Origin: JACCTH01 sp035253825
GTDB lineage: Bacteria > Actinomycetota > Acidimicrobiia > Spongiisociales > ZC4RG35
DNA: 64,000 bases
NCBI GenBank assembly: GCA_035253825.1
Contig: DATFBM010000005.1
Span: 1-64,000 of the forward strand
Direction: 5' to 3'
Both the position numbers and the translations under genes were made by a program. A model generated the notes under the pieces. The model saw nothing but the letters and a program-made list of their open reading frames with translations. It did not search any database and was not told the origin of the DNA. Position 1 is the stretch's first letter, and each line of letters begins with the position of its first letter. Positions 26,231 through 34,257 of the stretch are shown here, piece after piece.

Positions 26231-26935
26231 ATGACCTGGCGGACCCGAGACTTTTGGCTGGCGATGTTCGCCGGGCTCGTCGGAGCCGCGGTCGTCAGCA
26301 TCGCTGTTCTGACCCTCGACGGCAGCACGACGGCCCTGCTGGTGACCGCCACCCTCGCCCAGTATGTCGGTCATCTTGGGGCTCTCTGGCTGCTGGCCAG
26401 GCGGCGAGGAGGCCTGGAGTCCCTCGGGCTAAACATCGAGGTGAGCGACCTTCGTTACATCTTTCTAGGCCTGCTACTCCAGATAGCCGTTCCCATCATC
26501 TTCTTCCCCATTGCTCAGGCAGTGACCGAGGGGGAAGGAGGCCAGATCATCAGCGCTCAACTCCGCGCCCTCGACACCACTTACGCCAAAGTGGTCATGG
26601 CGGGCGTCTTGACCGTGCTGACCCCGCTCACGGAGGAGTTGCTCTTCCGGGGAGTGCTCCAACGCTCTTTGGGAACCGGGCGGCGAGCGATCTGGATGAC
26701 CGCCCTTATATTCGCCGCCTTCCATCTGCTTGGGCTGAGCGGCGACTTCCTCAGGAGCCTGGTCCTGACCATGCCGACCTTCCTCGTCATCGGCCTAGTG
26801 CTGTCCTATGTGACAGTTCGGCAAAAACGCCTGGGGCCGGCGATCTTTATCCACTCCGGCGTCAACCTGCTCGCCATGGTGGTCGTCTTCCTACCGCCCG
26901 AGCTCGTCGAAGAGATCGTCTCCCGGCAAACCTAA
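26231..26935 (+). CDS. CPBP-family intramembrane metalloprotease
   Basis: About 234 residues with some seven hydrophobic segments. The CPBP/Abi signature is present: EELLFRGVLQRSL, then FAAFHLLG, then FIHSGVNLLA, providing the two glutamates, the arginine and the two histidines of the Rce1-like active site. Bacterial members act in CAAX-like processing, bacteriocin immunity or unknown proteolysis. ATG at 26231 is used; a longer frame from TTG 26153 or GTG 26213/26222 is possible, and the ribosome-binding site is not decisive. It is divergent from guaB3 and convergent with trpS. Confidence 0.8.
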   Translation: MTWRTRDFWLAMFAGLVGAAVVSIAVLTLDGSTTALLVTATLAQYVGHLGALWLLARRRGGLESLGLNIEVSDLRYIFLGLLLQIAVPIIFFPIAQAVTEGEGGQIISAQLRALDTTYAKVVMAGVLTVLTPLTEELLFRGVLQRSLGTGRRAIWMTALIFAAFHLLGLSGDFLRSLVLTMPTFLVIGLVLSYVTVRQKRLGPAIFIHSGVNLLAMVVVFLPPELVEEIVSRQT

Positions 26936-26976
26936 GGTTCCAGGCCGCGGAAACCGCCGGCTAGAACCTTAGGTTT
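26928..26976. terminator. Inverted repeat between convergent CPBP and trpS genes
   Basis: AAACCTAAGGTTC (26928-26940) pairs perfectly with GAACCTTAGGTTT (26964-26976) across a 23-nt GC-rich spacer. The CPBP stop codon TAA lies inside the left arm, and trpS ends 15 nt beyond the right arm. A bidirectional terminator is the simplest reading. Confidence 0.6.
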
Positions 26977-26990
26977 CGGTGAGGCTGGGG

Positions 26991-27977
26991 CTAGTTGGCG
27001 CCCAGGCCAACCGCCTTACGCACCAGACGCATGGTCGCCTCGGCCCGGGAGCGAGCGTCGAGGGCGGCCTTTTGCATCAGTCGAGCCACTTCGGCGTCAT
27101 CGGCCTGCTTGAACCGTCCCCGGATCGGAGCGAGCCGTTCGACCACCGCTTCGGCCACCGCTTTCTTGAAGGGCCCGTAGCCGGCATCGCCAAACTCCGA
27201 CTCGAGTTCGGCTATGGGGCGGCCCGAGGAGAAAGACATCAGCTCCAGCAGGTTCGAGATCCCCGGCTTCTCGTCCCAGTCGTAACGTACCTTGCGGTCG
27301 GAGTCGGTGACAGCTCCCATCACCTTCCGCCGAGTGGTATCCGGGTCTTCGGTGAGACCTATGTACGAGTCGGGATCGGGATCGGTCTTCGACATCTTGG
27401 CCATGGGGTTTTGTAGGGACATCACCCGGGCGCCAAGTTCGGGTGTGATCCGCTCCGGCAAGGGGAAAAGCTCTCCGAAGCGACCGTTGAAGCGAACCAC
27501 GAGATCGCGGGTGAGCTCGAGGTGCTGGGTTTGATCATCCCCCACCGGCACGGCATTGACGCGGTGGATGAGGATGTCGGCGGCCATCAACACCGGATAG
27601 GAGAGGAGTCCCAGGTTCTGACCGGACTTATCCGACTTCTCCTTGTATTGAATCATGCGCTCCAGCTGACCAATCCCGGCCAGCGTGCCCAGGATCCATG
27701 CCAGCTCGGCATGTTGGGGTACCTGACTCTGCATGTAGAAGAGCGAGCGCTTGGGATCGACGCCGGAAGCCAGTACCACCTTGGCCGTGTGAAGGCGGCT
27801 GCGCTCGAACTCGGCCGGGTCATAGGGCACCGACATGGCGTGAAGATCCACCACGCAATAGAACGTCTCGTAGGTGTCTTGCATCTTCACCCAGTTGTCG
27901 AGGGCCCCCATCAAAGTTCCCAGGTGAAGCTCCCCGGTGGGTTGGATGCCCGAGAACACCCGGGGACGGTCGCTCAT
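26991..27977 (-). CDS. trpS: Tryptophanyl-tRNA synthetase
   Basis: A 328-residue class I synthetase. FSGIQPTGELHLGTLMGA contains the HIGH-equivalent loop (ELHLGT), VGDDQTQHLELTRD is the tryptophan/ATP pocket, and AKMSKTDPD the KMSKS loop. The length is typical of bacterial TrpRS. AGAAGGAG lies 4-5 nt before the ATG and is part of the dispersed repeat at 27985-28017. No trp attenuator is visible in the 76-nt gap upstream. Confidence 0.95.
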   Translation of the reverse strand: MSDRPRVFSGIQPTGELHLGTLMGALDNWVKMQDTYETFYCVVDLHAMSVPYDPAEFERSRLHTAKVVLASGVDPKRSLFYMQSQVPQHAELAWILGTLAGIGQLERMIQYKEKSDKSGQNLGLLSYPVLMAADILIHRVNAVPVGDDQTQHLELTRDLVVRFNGRFGELFPLPERITPELGARVMSLQNPMAKMSKTDPDPDSYIGLTEDPDTTRRKVMGAVTDSDRKVRYDWDEKPGISNLLELMSFSSGRPIAELESEFGDAGYGPFKKAVAEAVVERLAPIRGRFKQADDAEVARLMQKAALDARSRAEATMRLVRKAVGLGAN

Positions 27978-27984
27978 CTTTCTC

Positions 27985-28043
27985 CTTCTCGCCGTTCTGT
28001 GGGCTCACAGATAGGCACAACCGTCCTGCGAACCCTGGGTCGC
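27985..28043. repeat. Dispersed intergenic repeat, copy 2
   Basis: 27985-28017 repeats 3183-3213 with a 3-nt insertion. TGCGAACCCTGGGTCGC at 28027-28043 is the second block, related to 16915-16931. Here the right-hand hairpin arm found at 3216-3230 is missing, so the two copies share sequence but not the same fold. It also supplies the trpS ribosome-binding site. Confidence 0.55.
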
Positions 28044-28053
28044 CTAAGACTAT

Positions 28054-29760
28054 CTATGAGGCGAGATGGCTCGGTACGGCTCGGACCGGGGGTCGGACAG
28101 CGCTCGGTTCGGGCCGCAACCGATCGGGGAGGACGAGTCGGAAGCAAGCGCCGCCGAGGAGCTTCGAGCGCTCGTAGGTGGCGGTTCCCCCGTGGCGGCG
28201 AACGACCAGGTCGACCACCGAGAGCCCGATCCCCGAACCGGGGGTCGTGGCGTTGAGGCGATTTGCACCCCGTTCAAACTGCTCCCAGATCGCCAGTTCG
28301 TACTTGCGGGGAACACCGGGTCCATCGTCGTGAACCTCGATTACCAAATCGGCGCCTTCGGAGCGGCCAATCACGAGAGCCTTGCCACCGCCGTAACGAA
28401 AGGCGTTCACGATCAAGTTGTCTAGGGCCTGGCGAAGCCGGTCGGCATCGGCGAAAGCCACCAAATCCGGTTCGACTTGCACCTCGAGATCCCGATCCTG
28501 GCGGGCGAGTCGGCGCGCCGATTCGTCCACCATCTGATTCACCGAGACCTCTGACTCAGCGAGCTCCAGGGTGTTCGACTCGCGGGCCAGGAGGAGCAGG
28601 TCGGCCACGATCCGGGACATGTAGAGCGACTGCTGGCGCACGATCGAGATCAGCTCCTTGCGCTCCTTCGCGCCCAGTTCAATCGTGGTGTCATCGAGTA
28701 CCTCGAGAAACCCGACCATGGCGGTTAGCGGAGTGCGCAGCTCATGGGATACCGAGGAGACCAGGCCGCGCCGTTGCTCGCTCACCAGGCTGCGGTAGTC
28801 CCGAAGTGCAACGAGCTGTCGAATTACCACCAGAGCCCCGATCCCCAGCCCCATGACCAGCAGGATGGCAATGTCGGAATCAATGTCGCTGAGCCATACC
28901 TGTCTGACCACAGCCAGCAGCGCGACCACCATGGCGCTATATGGAGCCACCATCGCCCAAAGCGGCTGGCGCCGATCGGCGTACTCCTTGGGCTTCATGC
29001 GGTGACGAATCTGGGAGGCAGCCACCAGCTGCAGAAGCGAAGCCGCCAGGAAAAAGCGGAAATCAGGTTGAGCGGCGGTCAAAGACTCACCTATGCCGGA
29101 GCTGAGCAATCTGAGGTCCGCCAGGGCCTGAACACACATCGCCATGCCAAGAGCAACGATGCGGATGTCAAAGCGCCAGGCCGAGCGACGAATGGTGACG
29201 ATCATTGCCACCACCACCATGAGCGAGTCGAGCAGGGGATATCCGATCCCGGCCACTCTTTCCCAGAAAGTGGCACTCGCTAAGTGGACACGGATTCCTG
29301 GGAGAAAGAAGACAACCAGGAGTATCGCCACCGATAGGGCGCCGATGGCTCCATCGAGAAAGATTCGCACCCGGCTCTGGAGCCCGCCGACGTGGGGCAT
29401 GACGAGGAAGCCCACGATCGCAAAGGAGTAAGCGGTGAGGAACGCCAAGTCATGAAGCCCGAAGACAGGTAGCGCTCCAGCCGAGGCCAAGGCACCTGTC
29501 ACCCCGACCGTGGTCGCAGCGATCAGGAATCCGGTTCCCACCAGTCGCCAGGCCATGGCTTCCCGGTCGGGGTGAACTCGGGCGCCGCGCAGGATGAGAA
29601 CCGATGAAACCCCGGTGCCGAGGAAGAGGCCGACGAGGCCGATCTCGAAAAACCTGGTGTGATCAACCAGCGCTAGGAGCCAGCCCGTGGCGGCAGGTAT
29701 CGCCCCGACGAGCAACAGCACTCGACGCCAAACACCGCGGTTTCCGCCTTCAGTACCCAC
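28054..29760 (-). CDS. Polytopic membrane sensor histidine kinase
   Basis: A 568-residue kinase. The N-terminal half (about residues 12-315) has around nine to ten membrane helices with short loops and no recognised ligand-binding domain. The cytoplasmic half holds a HisKA domain (SSVSHELRTPLTAM) and an HATPase domain (N box LDNLIVNAFRYGG, G1 VHDDGPGVPRK, G2 GSGIGLSVVDLVV). The start is GTG. No response regulator is adjacent, so it is an orphan. It follows the alpha-oxoamine synthase-like gene by 27 nt on the same strand. Confidence 0.85.
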   Translation of the reverse strand: MGTEGGNRGVWRRVLLLVGAIPAATGWLLALVDHTRFFEIGLVGLFLGTGVSSVLILRGARVHPDREAMAWRLVGTGFLIAATTVGVTGALASAGALPVFGLHDLAFLTAYSFAIVGFLVMPHVGGLQSRVRIFLDGAIGALSVAILLVVFFLPGIRVHLASATFWERVAGIGYPLLDSLMVVVAMIVTIRRSAWRFDIRIVALGMAMCVQALADLRLLSSGIGESLTAAQPDFRFFLAASLLQLVAASQIRHRMKPKEYADRRQPLWAMVAPYSAMVVALLAVVRQVWLSDIDSDIAILLVMGLGIGALVVIRQLVALRDYRSLVSEQRRGLVSSVSHELRTPLTAMVGFLEVLDDTTIELGAKERKELISIVRQQSLYMSRIVADLLLLARESNTLELAESEVSVNQMVDESARRLARQDRDLEVQVEPDLVAFADADRLRQALDNLIVNAFRYGGGKALVIGRSEGADLVIEVHDDGPGVPRKYELAIWEQFERGANRLNATTPGSGIGLSVVDLVVRRHGGTATYERSKLLGGACFRLVLPDRLRPEPSAVRPPVRAVPSHLAS

Positions 29761-29787
29761 AAAGTGGGTTATCGGATGGGTTTCAGG

Positions 29788-31065
29788 CTAGGAAAAGGGT
29801 CGATCCGCACCACTGGCGGCGGTGAGATCGATCTCGATTTCGGTCTCGCCGGTGACGATTGCCAGCTCGTCGCGCAGGGTCTCGATCATTTCCAGGATCT
29901 GGTCGTCGGAATGGTTGAGGGTGTTGGTGAAACGGACTCCGCTCTGCCTCATGGGCACCGCCGGAAACCCGGCGATGTTGAGATAGAAGCCGCGATCCAT
30001 CATCCGCCGGCAGAGCTCGGTGGCGCGAGTGAAGCTTCCGACTTTGACAAACCAGAGTGGCGTCGCATCGGTCGGCATCACCGGCAGGCCGGAGGTATCG
30101 AGGGCGCCCTGCACCAGCTCGATTTGCCTGCCAAGAGCCCCCTGTCGCTCGCTTTGCTCGTCGGAGAGGTGGATGTCGGCGGCCGCCACCGACGCCCCAA
30201 GCTCGGCGGGATGCAGGGGACCGCTAAAGGTCAATGTGCTGCCCACCGAGAGCACCCGGGCCGCCATCTGGTCGTTGGGAAAGGCCAGGGCCGCGCCTCC
30301 GCTGCCCCAGGACTTTGCCAGGGAAAACGAGAGCACCAGTCGCGGATGCCAGGGCATCTGCCCAAGAATCCAGCCGCGACCGTGCTTTCCCTTCCAGCCA
30401 AATCCATGAGCATCGTCGAAATACATGTAGAGGTTCTGGTATTGATCAAGGATGCGTGAATAGGCGGCCACCGGAGCGGCATCACCGAACATCGAGTAGA
30501 TCCCATCGGCCAGGAACCAGACGTGGCGATAGCGCGACGCCTCCCGGGCCAGAGTCTCATCGAGGGCAGCTATATCGTTGTGGGGTACTGCGAGGACCGG
30601 GATCCCGACCGAGCCGACCACCTTGGCCGCAAGATGCAATGAGGCGTGAGCCTGGGTGTCGACCAAGAGCGCGTCCTCTTCGCCGACCAGAGTGGGGATG
30701 GCTGCCAGATGGGCGAGAGTGGTTGTGGAAACGATGATCACCGGGGCCCCGATGATCTGGCGCAACCGCTGCTCGAGATCGGTATAGAGATCGACCGAGG
30801 TGTAGACCGCCGACGACGAGTAGACCGTTCCAAAGCGATCGATCGCCATCTTGGCGCCTTCTTTCAATCGCTTATCGGTGTTGAGGCCGAGGTAGGCGCA
30901 CGAACCGAAATTGAGTAGCCGCCGTCCACCTACCGTGATGTAGGCCGCATCGAGGTCATGGTCTTCGATGCGAACGCGCACCAGGCCCGCATCGCGGGCG
31001 GCCAGGGCGTAACGCTCAAAGAGGGATAAGAAACGCTCCTGGGCGGAAGCGTCGGTTGTTCGCAC
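29788..31065 (-). CDS. Alpha-oxoamine synthase-family PLP enzyme (serine palmitoyltransferase/AONS/KBL-like)
   Basis: A 425-residue fold-type I PLP enzyme. LLNFGSCAYLGLNTDKR is the family N-terminus, DTQAHASLHLAAK holds the PLP-stacking His, FDDAHGFGWKGKHGRG the PLP aspartate and following histidine, and SFSLAKSWGSGG the Schiff-base lysine. Members condense an amino acid with an acyl-CoA (serine palmitoyltransferase, KAPA synthase, CqsA). The product cannot be read from sequence. GTG at 31065 is chosen because GAGGAG lies 6 nt upstream; the TTG at 31107 lacks one. The downstream neighbour is the polytopic kinase. Confidence 0.8.
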   Translation of the reverse strand: MRTTDASAQERFLSLFERYALAARDAGLVRVRIEDHDLDAAYITVGGRRLLNFGSCAYLGLNTDKRLKEGAKMAIDRFGTVYSSSAVYTSVDLYTDLEQRLRQIIGAPVIIVSTTTLAHLAAIPTLVGEEDALLVDTQAHASLHLAAKVVGSVGIPVLAVPHNDIAALDETLAREASRYRHVWFLADGIYSMFGDAAPVAAYSRILDQYQNLYMYFDDAHGFGWKGKHGRGWILGQMPWHPRLVLSFSLAKSWGSGGAALAFPNDQMAARVLSVGSTLTFSGPLHPAELGASVAAADIHLSDEQSERQGALGRQIELVQGALDTSGLPVMPTDATPLWFVKVGSFTRATELCRRMMDRGFYLNIAGFPAVPMRQSGVRFTNTLNHSDDQILEMIETLRDELAIVTGETEIEIDLTAASGADRPFS

Positions 31066-31168
31066 GGCAATCTCCTCGGTTGCTCCGCCCGACGAGTCGC
31101 CTCCCAAGCCCAGCGTGGCTCTAAACGAGGCTCAGACGATAAAGGGAATTTCGCGATCTGCCAACAAC

Positions 31169-32410
31169 TCAGATCAGGCGAGCACGGCGGCGATTGCGCG
31201 ACGAACCTCGTTTGCGCAACTCAGGCAACTCACCGGGGTGGAAGGAAACGAGGTCGTCGAGGCGCTCGTCGTTCGAGTACATCCTCACCACGGGCGTCCG
31301 CAGCCCCGCTTCCTTCATGATCCAACCCGCGGTCTCAAGTTGTTCGTTGCTCACCAGGGTGACGACGAGACCAGCTTCCCCGGCCCGAGCAGTTCGGCCT
31401 GAGCGGTGAACGTAGGTAGTCGAGTCCTCGGGGAGGTCGTAGTGCACGACAATGTCGACGCCCTCTATATCGAGGCCGCGAGCGGCGACATTGGTCGCGA
31501 CCAGAACCGGCACGCGTCCGCTCCGGAACTGCCGAAGCGCCTTCTCGCGCTGGCTTTGGTCTAGATCGCCGTGAATTGCCTTGGCGCTGATCGAGAGCTG
31601 GCGGAGGTCGGCGGCCACCCGATCGCAGCCTCGCTTGGTCCGGACGAAGACGAGTGTGCGAGCAGCCGACCGGGAAATCCGAGCCGTGACCCGCGCCTTG
31701 TCCGTCGACTGCACTTCAAGGAAGCGGTGGACGGATGACTCGACGGTGACCCGGGTGGAAGTGACCTCATGAAAGATCGGTTCTTTCATGTAGTTGCGGA
31801 CCAGCACCTGAACCCGGTGGTCGAGCGTGGCCGAGAAGAGCATTGTCTGGTGGACGGCAGATACCTGACGCATGATCGACTGCACCTGAGGGAGGAAGCC
31901 GAGATCGGCCATCTCATCGGCTTCGTCGATCACGAGGATCTCGAGGTGATCGAGGTGCACCGTCTCCCGCTCGAGCAAGTCGATCAGGCGAGCGGGGGTG
32001 GCGACGATCACCTCGACTCCGCTGGCCAGTGTCTTGACTTGCTCTCGCACCGACGTTCCCCCGTAGACCGCTAGGACCCGCTTCCCCTTGATCCGTGCAA
32101 GTGGTTCCAGGGTCTCAGCCACTTGTGCCGCCAACTCGCGAGTGGGCACCACCACCAACCCCCGCGGTCGTCGGGGTTGGGCAGCTCCGATCATCTCCAG
32201 CATCGGCAACCCGAAGGCAAGAGTCTTCCCCGATCCGGTCTTGGCCTTTCCGCAGATATCACGGCCGGCCAGGGCATCGGGGATGGTCAAGGCCTGAATG
32301 GGAAAGGCCCCGACGATGCCCTCCGATTCGAGCACTTCGATCAATTCAGGGGACACTCCCAAGCCCTCGAAGGAAGGCGCTAACTCTTTACGTTCGACCG
32401 CGGAAACCAC
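31169..32410 (-). CDS. DEAD-box ATP-dependent RNA helicase
   Basis: About 413 residues of DEAD-box core with a short basic tail (RKRGSSRNRRRARLI). Motifs: FPIQALTIPD (Q), AKTGSGKT (I), PTRELAAQ (Ia), VIDEADEMADLGF (II), LFSATLD (III), VATNVAARGLD (V), VHRSGRTARAG (VI). It unwinds RNA in ribosome assembly or decay. GTG at 32410 is preferred: the ATG at 32467 would put the start only 20 nt from the divergent cimA leader and inside its promoter, and residues before SAVERKELAPSFEGLG are not family-conserved. The longer form stays possible. Confidence 0.85.
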   Translation of the reverse strand: MVSAVERKELAPSFEGLGVSPELIEVLESEGIVGAFPIQALTIPDALAGRDICGKAKTGSGKTLAFGLPMLEMIGAAQPRRPRGLVVVPTRELAAQVAETLEPLARIKGKRVLAVYGGTSVREQVKTLASGVEVIVATPARLIDLLERETVHLDHLEILVIDEADEMADLGFLPQVQSIMRQVSAVHQTMLFSATLDHRVQVLVRNYMKEPIFHEVTSTRVTVESSVHRFLEVQSTDKARVTARISRSAARTLVFVRTKRGCDRVAADLRQLSISAKAIHGDLDQSQREKALRQFRSGRVPVLVATNVAARGLDIEGVDIVVHYDLPEDSTTYVHRSGRTARAGEAGLVVTLVSNEQLETAGWIMKEAGLRTPVVRMYSNDERLDDLVSFHPGELPELRKRGSSRNRRRARLI

Positions 32411-32450
32411 AAACACCTCATTGGATAGAACAGCCGCTGGCGATCGGCTG

Positions 32451-32479
32451 TTGACTCGCGCCCCCATCGGGACGATACT
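32451..32479 (+). promoter_or_regulatory. Predicted cimA promoter
   Basis: TTGACT (32451-32456) and GATACT (32474-32479) are separated by exactly 17 nt. Transcription would begin near 32486-32488, which is the leader-peptide ATG itself, so the transcript would be nearly leaderless. An inverted repeat ACAGCCG/CGGCTGT (32430-32451) abuts the -35 box. Confidence 0.65.
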
Positions 32480-32487
32480 TCGGGCAG

Positions 32488-32523
32488 ATGACCGCCCGTT
32501 ACTACACCATCATTATCGCATAG
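32488..32523 (+). CDS. Ile-rich leader peptide of the cimA attenuator
   Basis: An 11-codon reading frame, MTARYYTIIIA, ending in TAG at 32521-32523. Three isoleucine codons (ATC ATT ATC, 32509-32517) come in a row just before the stop. Citramalate synthase makes the precursor of isoleucine, so a run of Ile codons ahead of a terminator is what ribosome-mediated attenuation needs. The ATG coincides with the predicted transcription start, so it is probably translated as a leaderless message; only a weak ribosome-binding site is present. It is too short to be found by length-based gene calling. Confidence 0.75.
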   Translation: MTARYYTIIIA

Positions 32524-32580
32524 GCGCACGCCACAATCTGGCGTGTGCCTTCGACCCTTCGCCCAGCGAAGGGTTTTTTG
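32523..32580 (+). terminator. cimA leader hairpins: 11-bp stem followed by intrinsic terminator
   Basis: Hairpin A pairs 32523-32533 with 32539-32549 (11 bp, one G-U) and begins at the leader stop codon. Hairpin B pairs CCCTTCGC (32555-32562) with GCGAAGGG (32566-32573), 3-nt loop, followed by six Ts (32574-32579): a textbook intrinsic terminator. A ribosome stalled on the Ile codons would cover the left arm of hairpin A. CCTTCG (32548-32553) can also pair with the right arm of B, and GGCG (32540-32543) with CGCC in its left arm, offering alternative folds. No plus-strand gene lies upstream that this terminator could otherwise serve. Confidence 0.75.
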
Positions 32581-32604
32581 TTGCCATACCGAAAAGAGAC
32601 CCCC

Positions 32605-34176
32605 ATGCCCGACCCGAATCTCGAGATCTACGACACCACCCTGCGCGACGGATCGCAGCAGGAGGGAATCTCTCTCACTGTGGGAGACAAGCTCCGGATC
32701 GCCGGTCTGCTCGATGACTTGGGGGTCGACTATGTCGAAGGCGGTTGGCCCGGGGCGCTGCCCAAAGACGACGCCTTTTTCGCCCGAGCTCAGAAGGAGC
32801 TCGACTTCCGCCACGCCACCTTGGTCGCCTTTGGCTCCACCCGTAGGCCCCAGGTGGCGAGCAGTGACGACCAGCAGTTGCAAGCCCTGATCGCGGCCGA
32901 CACGTCGACCATCTGCATCGTCGGAAAAGCCTGGGACTATCACGTGAAGGAAGCTCTGCGAACCGATCTCGACGAAGGTTTGCGGATGGTTTCGGACTCG
33001 ATTTCCTACCTTCGCCATCACGATCGTCGAGTGTTCTTCGATGCCGAGCATTTCTTCGACGGTTACCAAGCCAACTCCGAGTACGCCCTACGGGTACTGA
33101 GATCAGCCCTCGAAGCGGGAGCCGAACGGTTAGTGCTGTGCGACACCAATGGAGGCACCCTCCCTCACCAGATCATCGACGTCATCGGCAAGGTGTCCGC
33201 CGAGCTTCCCGAGGCCGAGATCGGAGTGCATTTCCACAATGACTCCGGCTGTGCGGTTGCCTCGTCCCTGGCCGCGGTTCAGGCCGGAGCGCGTCAAATC
33301 CAGGGTTGCATCAATGGCTACGGCGAGCGCACGGGGAACGCCGACCTCTGCTCGATCATCCCCGATCTCGTCCTCAAAATGGGAATCCCGGTCTTGAGCC
33401 GCGATCGCTTGGCGGCATTGGCGCCGACTTCGCACCACGTCGCCGAGATCGTCAATATCGCTCTCGACCCCCATCGGCCGTACGTGGGCTCCTCAGCATT
33501 CACTCACAAGGCCGGTCTCCATACTTCTGCTCTCGCCCGGCGCCCCGATGCGTACGAGCACACTCCCCCGGGAGGCGTCGGGAACTTCACCCGCATGGTG
33601 GTTTCCGAGCAAGCCGGAAGAGCAGCGGTGATGCGCAAAGCCTCCGAGCTCGGCCTGGAGCTGTCCGAGGAGGATGCTCGGCTGGTTCTGGCCCGAGTGA
33701 AGGAGCTCGAGCATCGCGGTTACCAGTTCGAGGCGGCAGACGGCTCTTTCGAACTACTTATCAGAAGGACCCTCGGCTGGCAGCAGGACTACTTCCAACT
33801 CGAATCCTTCCGCACCTTCGTCGAGCGGTCCGCTTCGGGAAAAGTGGTGGCGGAGGCCACGGTCAAGCTCATGGTCGGTGAGGAGCGTCTGGTGACCACG
33901 GGCGAGGGCAATGGACCGGTCAACGCTCTCGACCAGGCGCTGCGGGCGGCTCTGCGAGGCCACTATCCGGCCCTCGACGGCTTGCGGCTCACCGACTACC
34001 GGGTGCGGGTCCTCGACTCTTCCGATGGGACCGGGGCCACGGTGCGGGTCCTACTGGAGACTTCCGACGGAGACTGGTCGTGGACCACTCTGGGTGTTCA
34101 CGAGAACGTGATCGAGGCCTCGTGGGAAGCACTAGTCGATGGGATCGTTGTTGGCCTCTTGCGGCATTCACCGTAG
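32605..34176 (+). CDS. cimA: Citramalate synthase
   Basis: A 523-residue enzyme condensing pyruvate and acetyl-CoA to citramalate, the threonine-independent entry to isoleucine. IYDTTLRDGSQQEGISL is the HMG-CoA-lyase-like signature with the catalytic Arg-Asp, FDAEHFFDGY and EIGVHFHNDSGCAVA hold the metal ligands, and QGCINGYGERTGNADL is the second signature. A LeuA-type allosteric domain fills residues 395-523. The length and the VDYVEGGWPGALPKD segment favour CimA of the LeuA2/CimA type over 2-isopropylmalate synthase. The Ile-codon leader supports the isoleucine assignment. ATG at 32605 is 25 nt after the terminator. Confidence 0.9.
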   Translation: MPDPNLEIYDTTLRDGSQQEGISLTVGDKLRIAGLLDDLGVDYVEGGWPGALPKDDAFFARAQKELDFRHATLVAFGSTRRPQVASSDDQQLQALIAADTSTICIVGKAWDYHVKEALRTDLDEGLRMVSDSISYLRHHDRRVFFDAEHFFDGYQANSEYALRVLRSALEAGAERLVLCDTNGGTLPHQIIDVIGKVSAELPEAEIGVHFHNDSGCAVASSLAAVQAGARQIQGCINGYGERTGNADLCSIIPDLVLKMGIPVLSRDRLAALAPTSHHVAEIVNIALDPHRPYVGSSAFTHKAGLHTSALARRPDAYEHTPPGGVGNFTRMVVSEQAGRAAVMRKASELGLELSEEDARLVLARVKELEHRGYQFEAADGSFELLIRRTLGWQQDYFQLESFRTFVERSASGKVVAEATVKLMVGEERLVTTGEGNGPVNALDQALRAALRGHYPALDGLRLTDYRVRVLDSSDGTGATVRVLLETSDGDWSWTTLGVHENVIEASWEALVDGIVVGLLRHSP

Positions 34177-34240
34177 CGAACTAGCCACCCCGGGCTAGAG
34201 TCGAGCAGAGGTCTGGGAGGCAGTTAGATAGACAACGTTT

Positions 34241-34257
34241 CAATACTCGGAGTATTG
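34241..34257. promoter_or_regulatory. Palindrome overlapping the start of the coiled-coil gene
   Basis: CAATACTC (34241-34248) and GAGTATTG (34250-34257) flank a single G, a perfect 17-nt symmetrical site. The last three bases are the TTG start codon of the next gene. It could be an operator or a start-codon-masking hairpin. Confidence 0.4.

Noticed and set aside
27978..28053. tRNA or T-box upstream of trpS
   Set aside because: No cloverleaf, specifier loop or antiterminator motif; the gap holds only the dispersed repeat.
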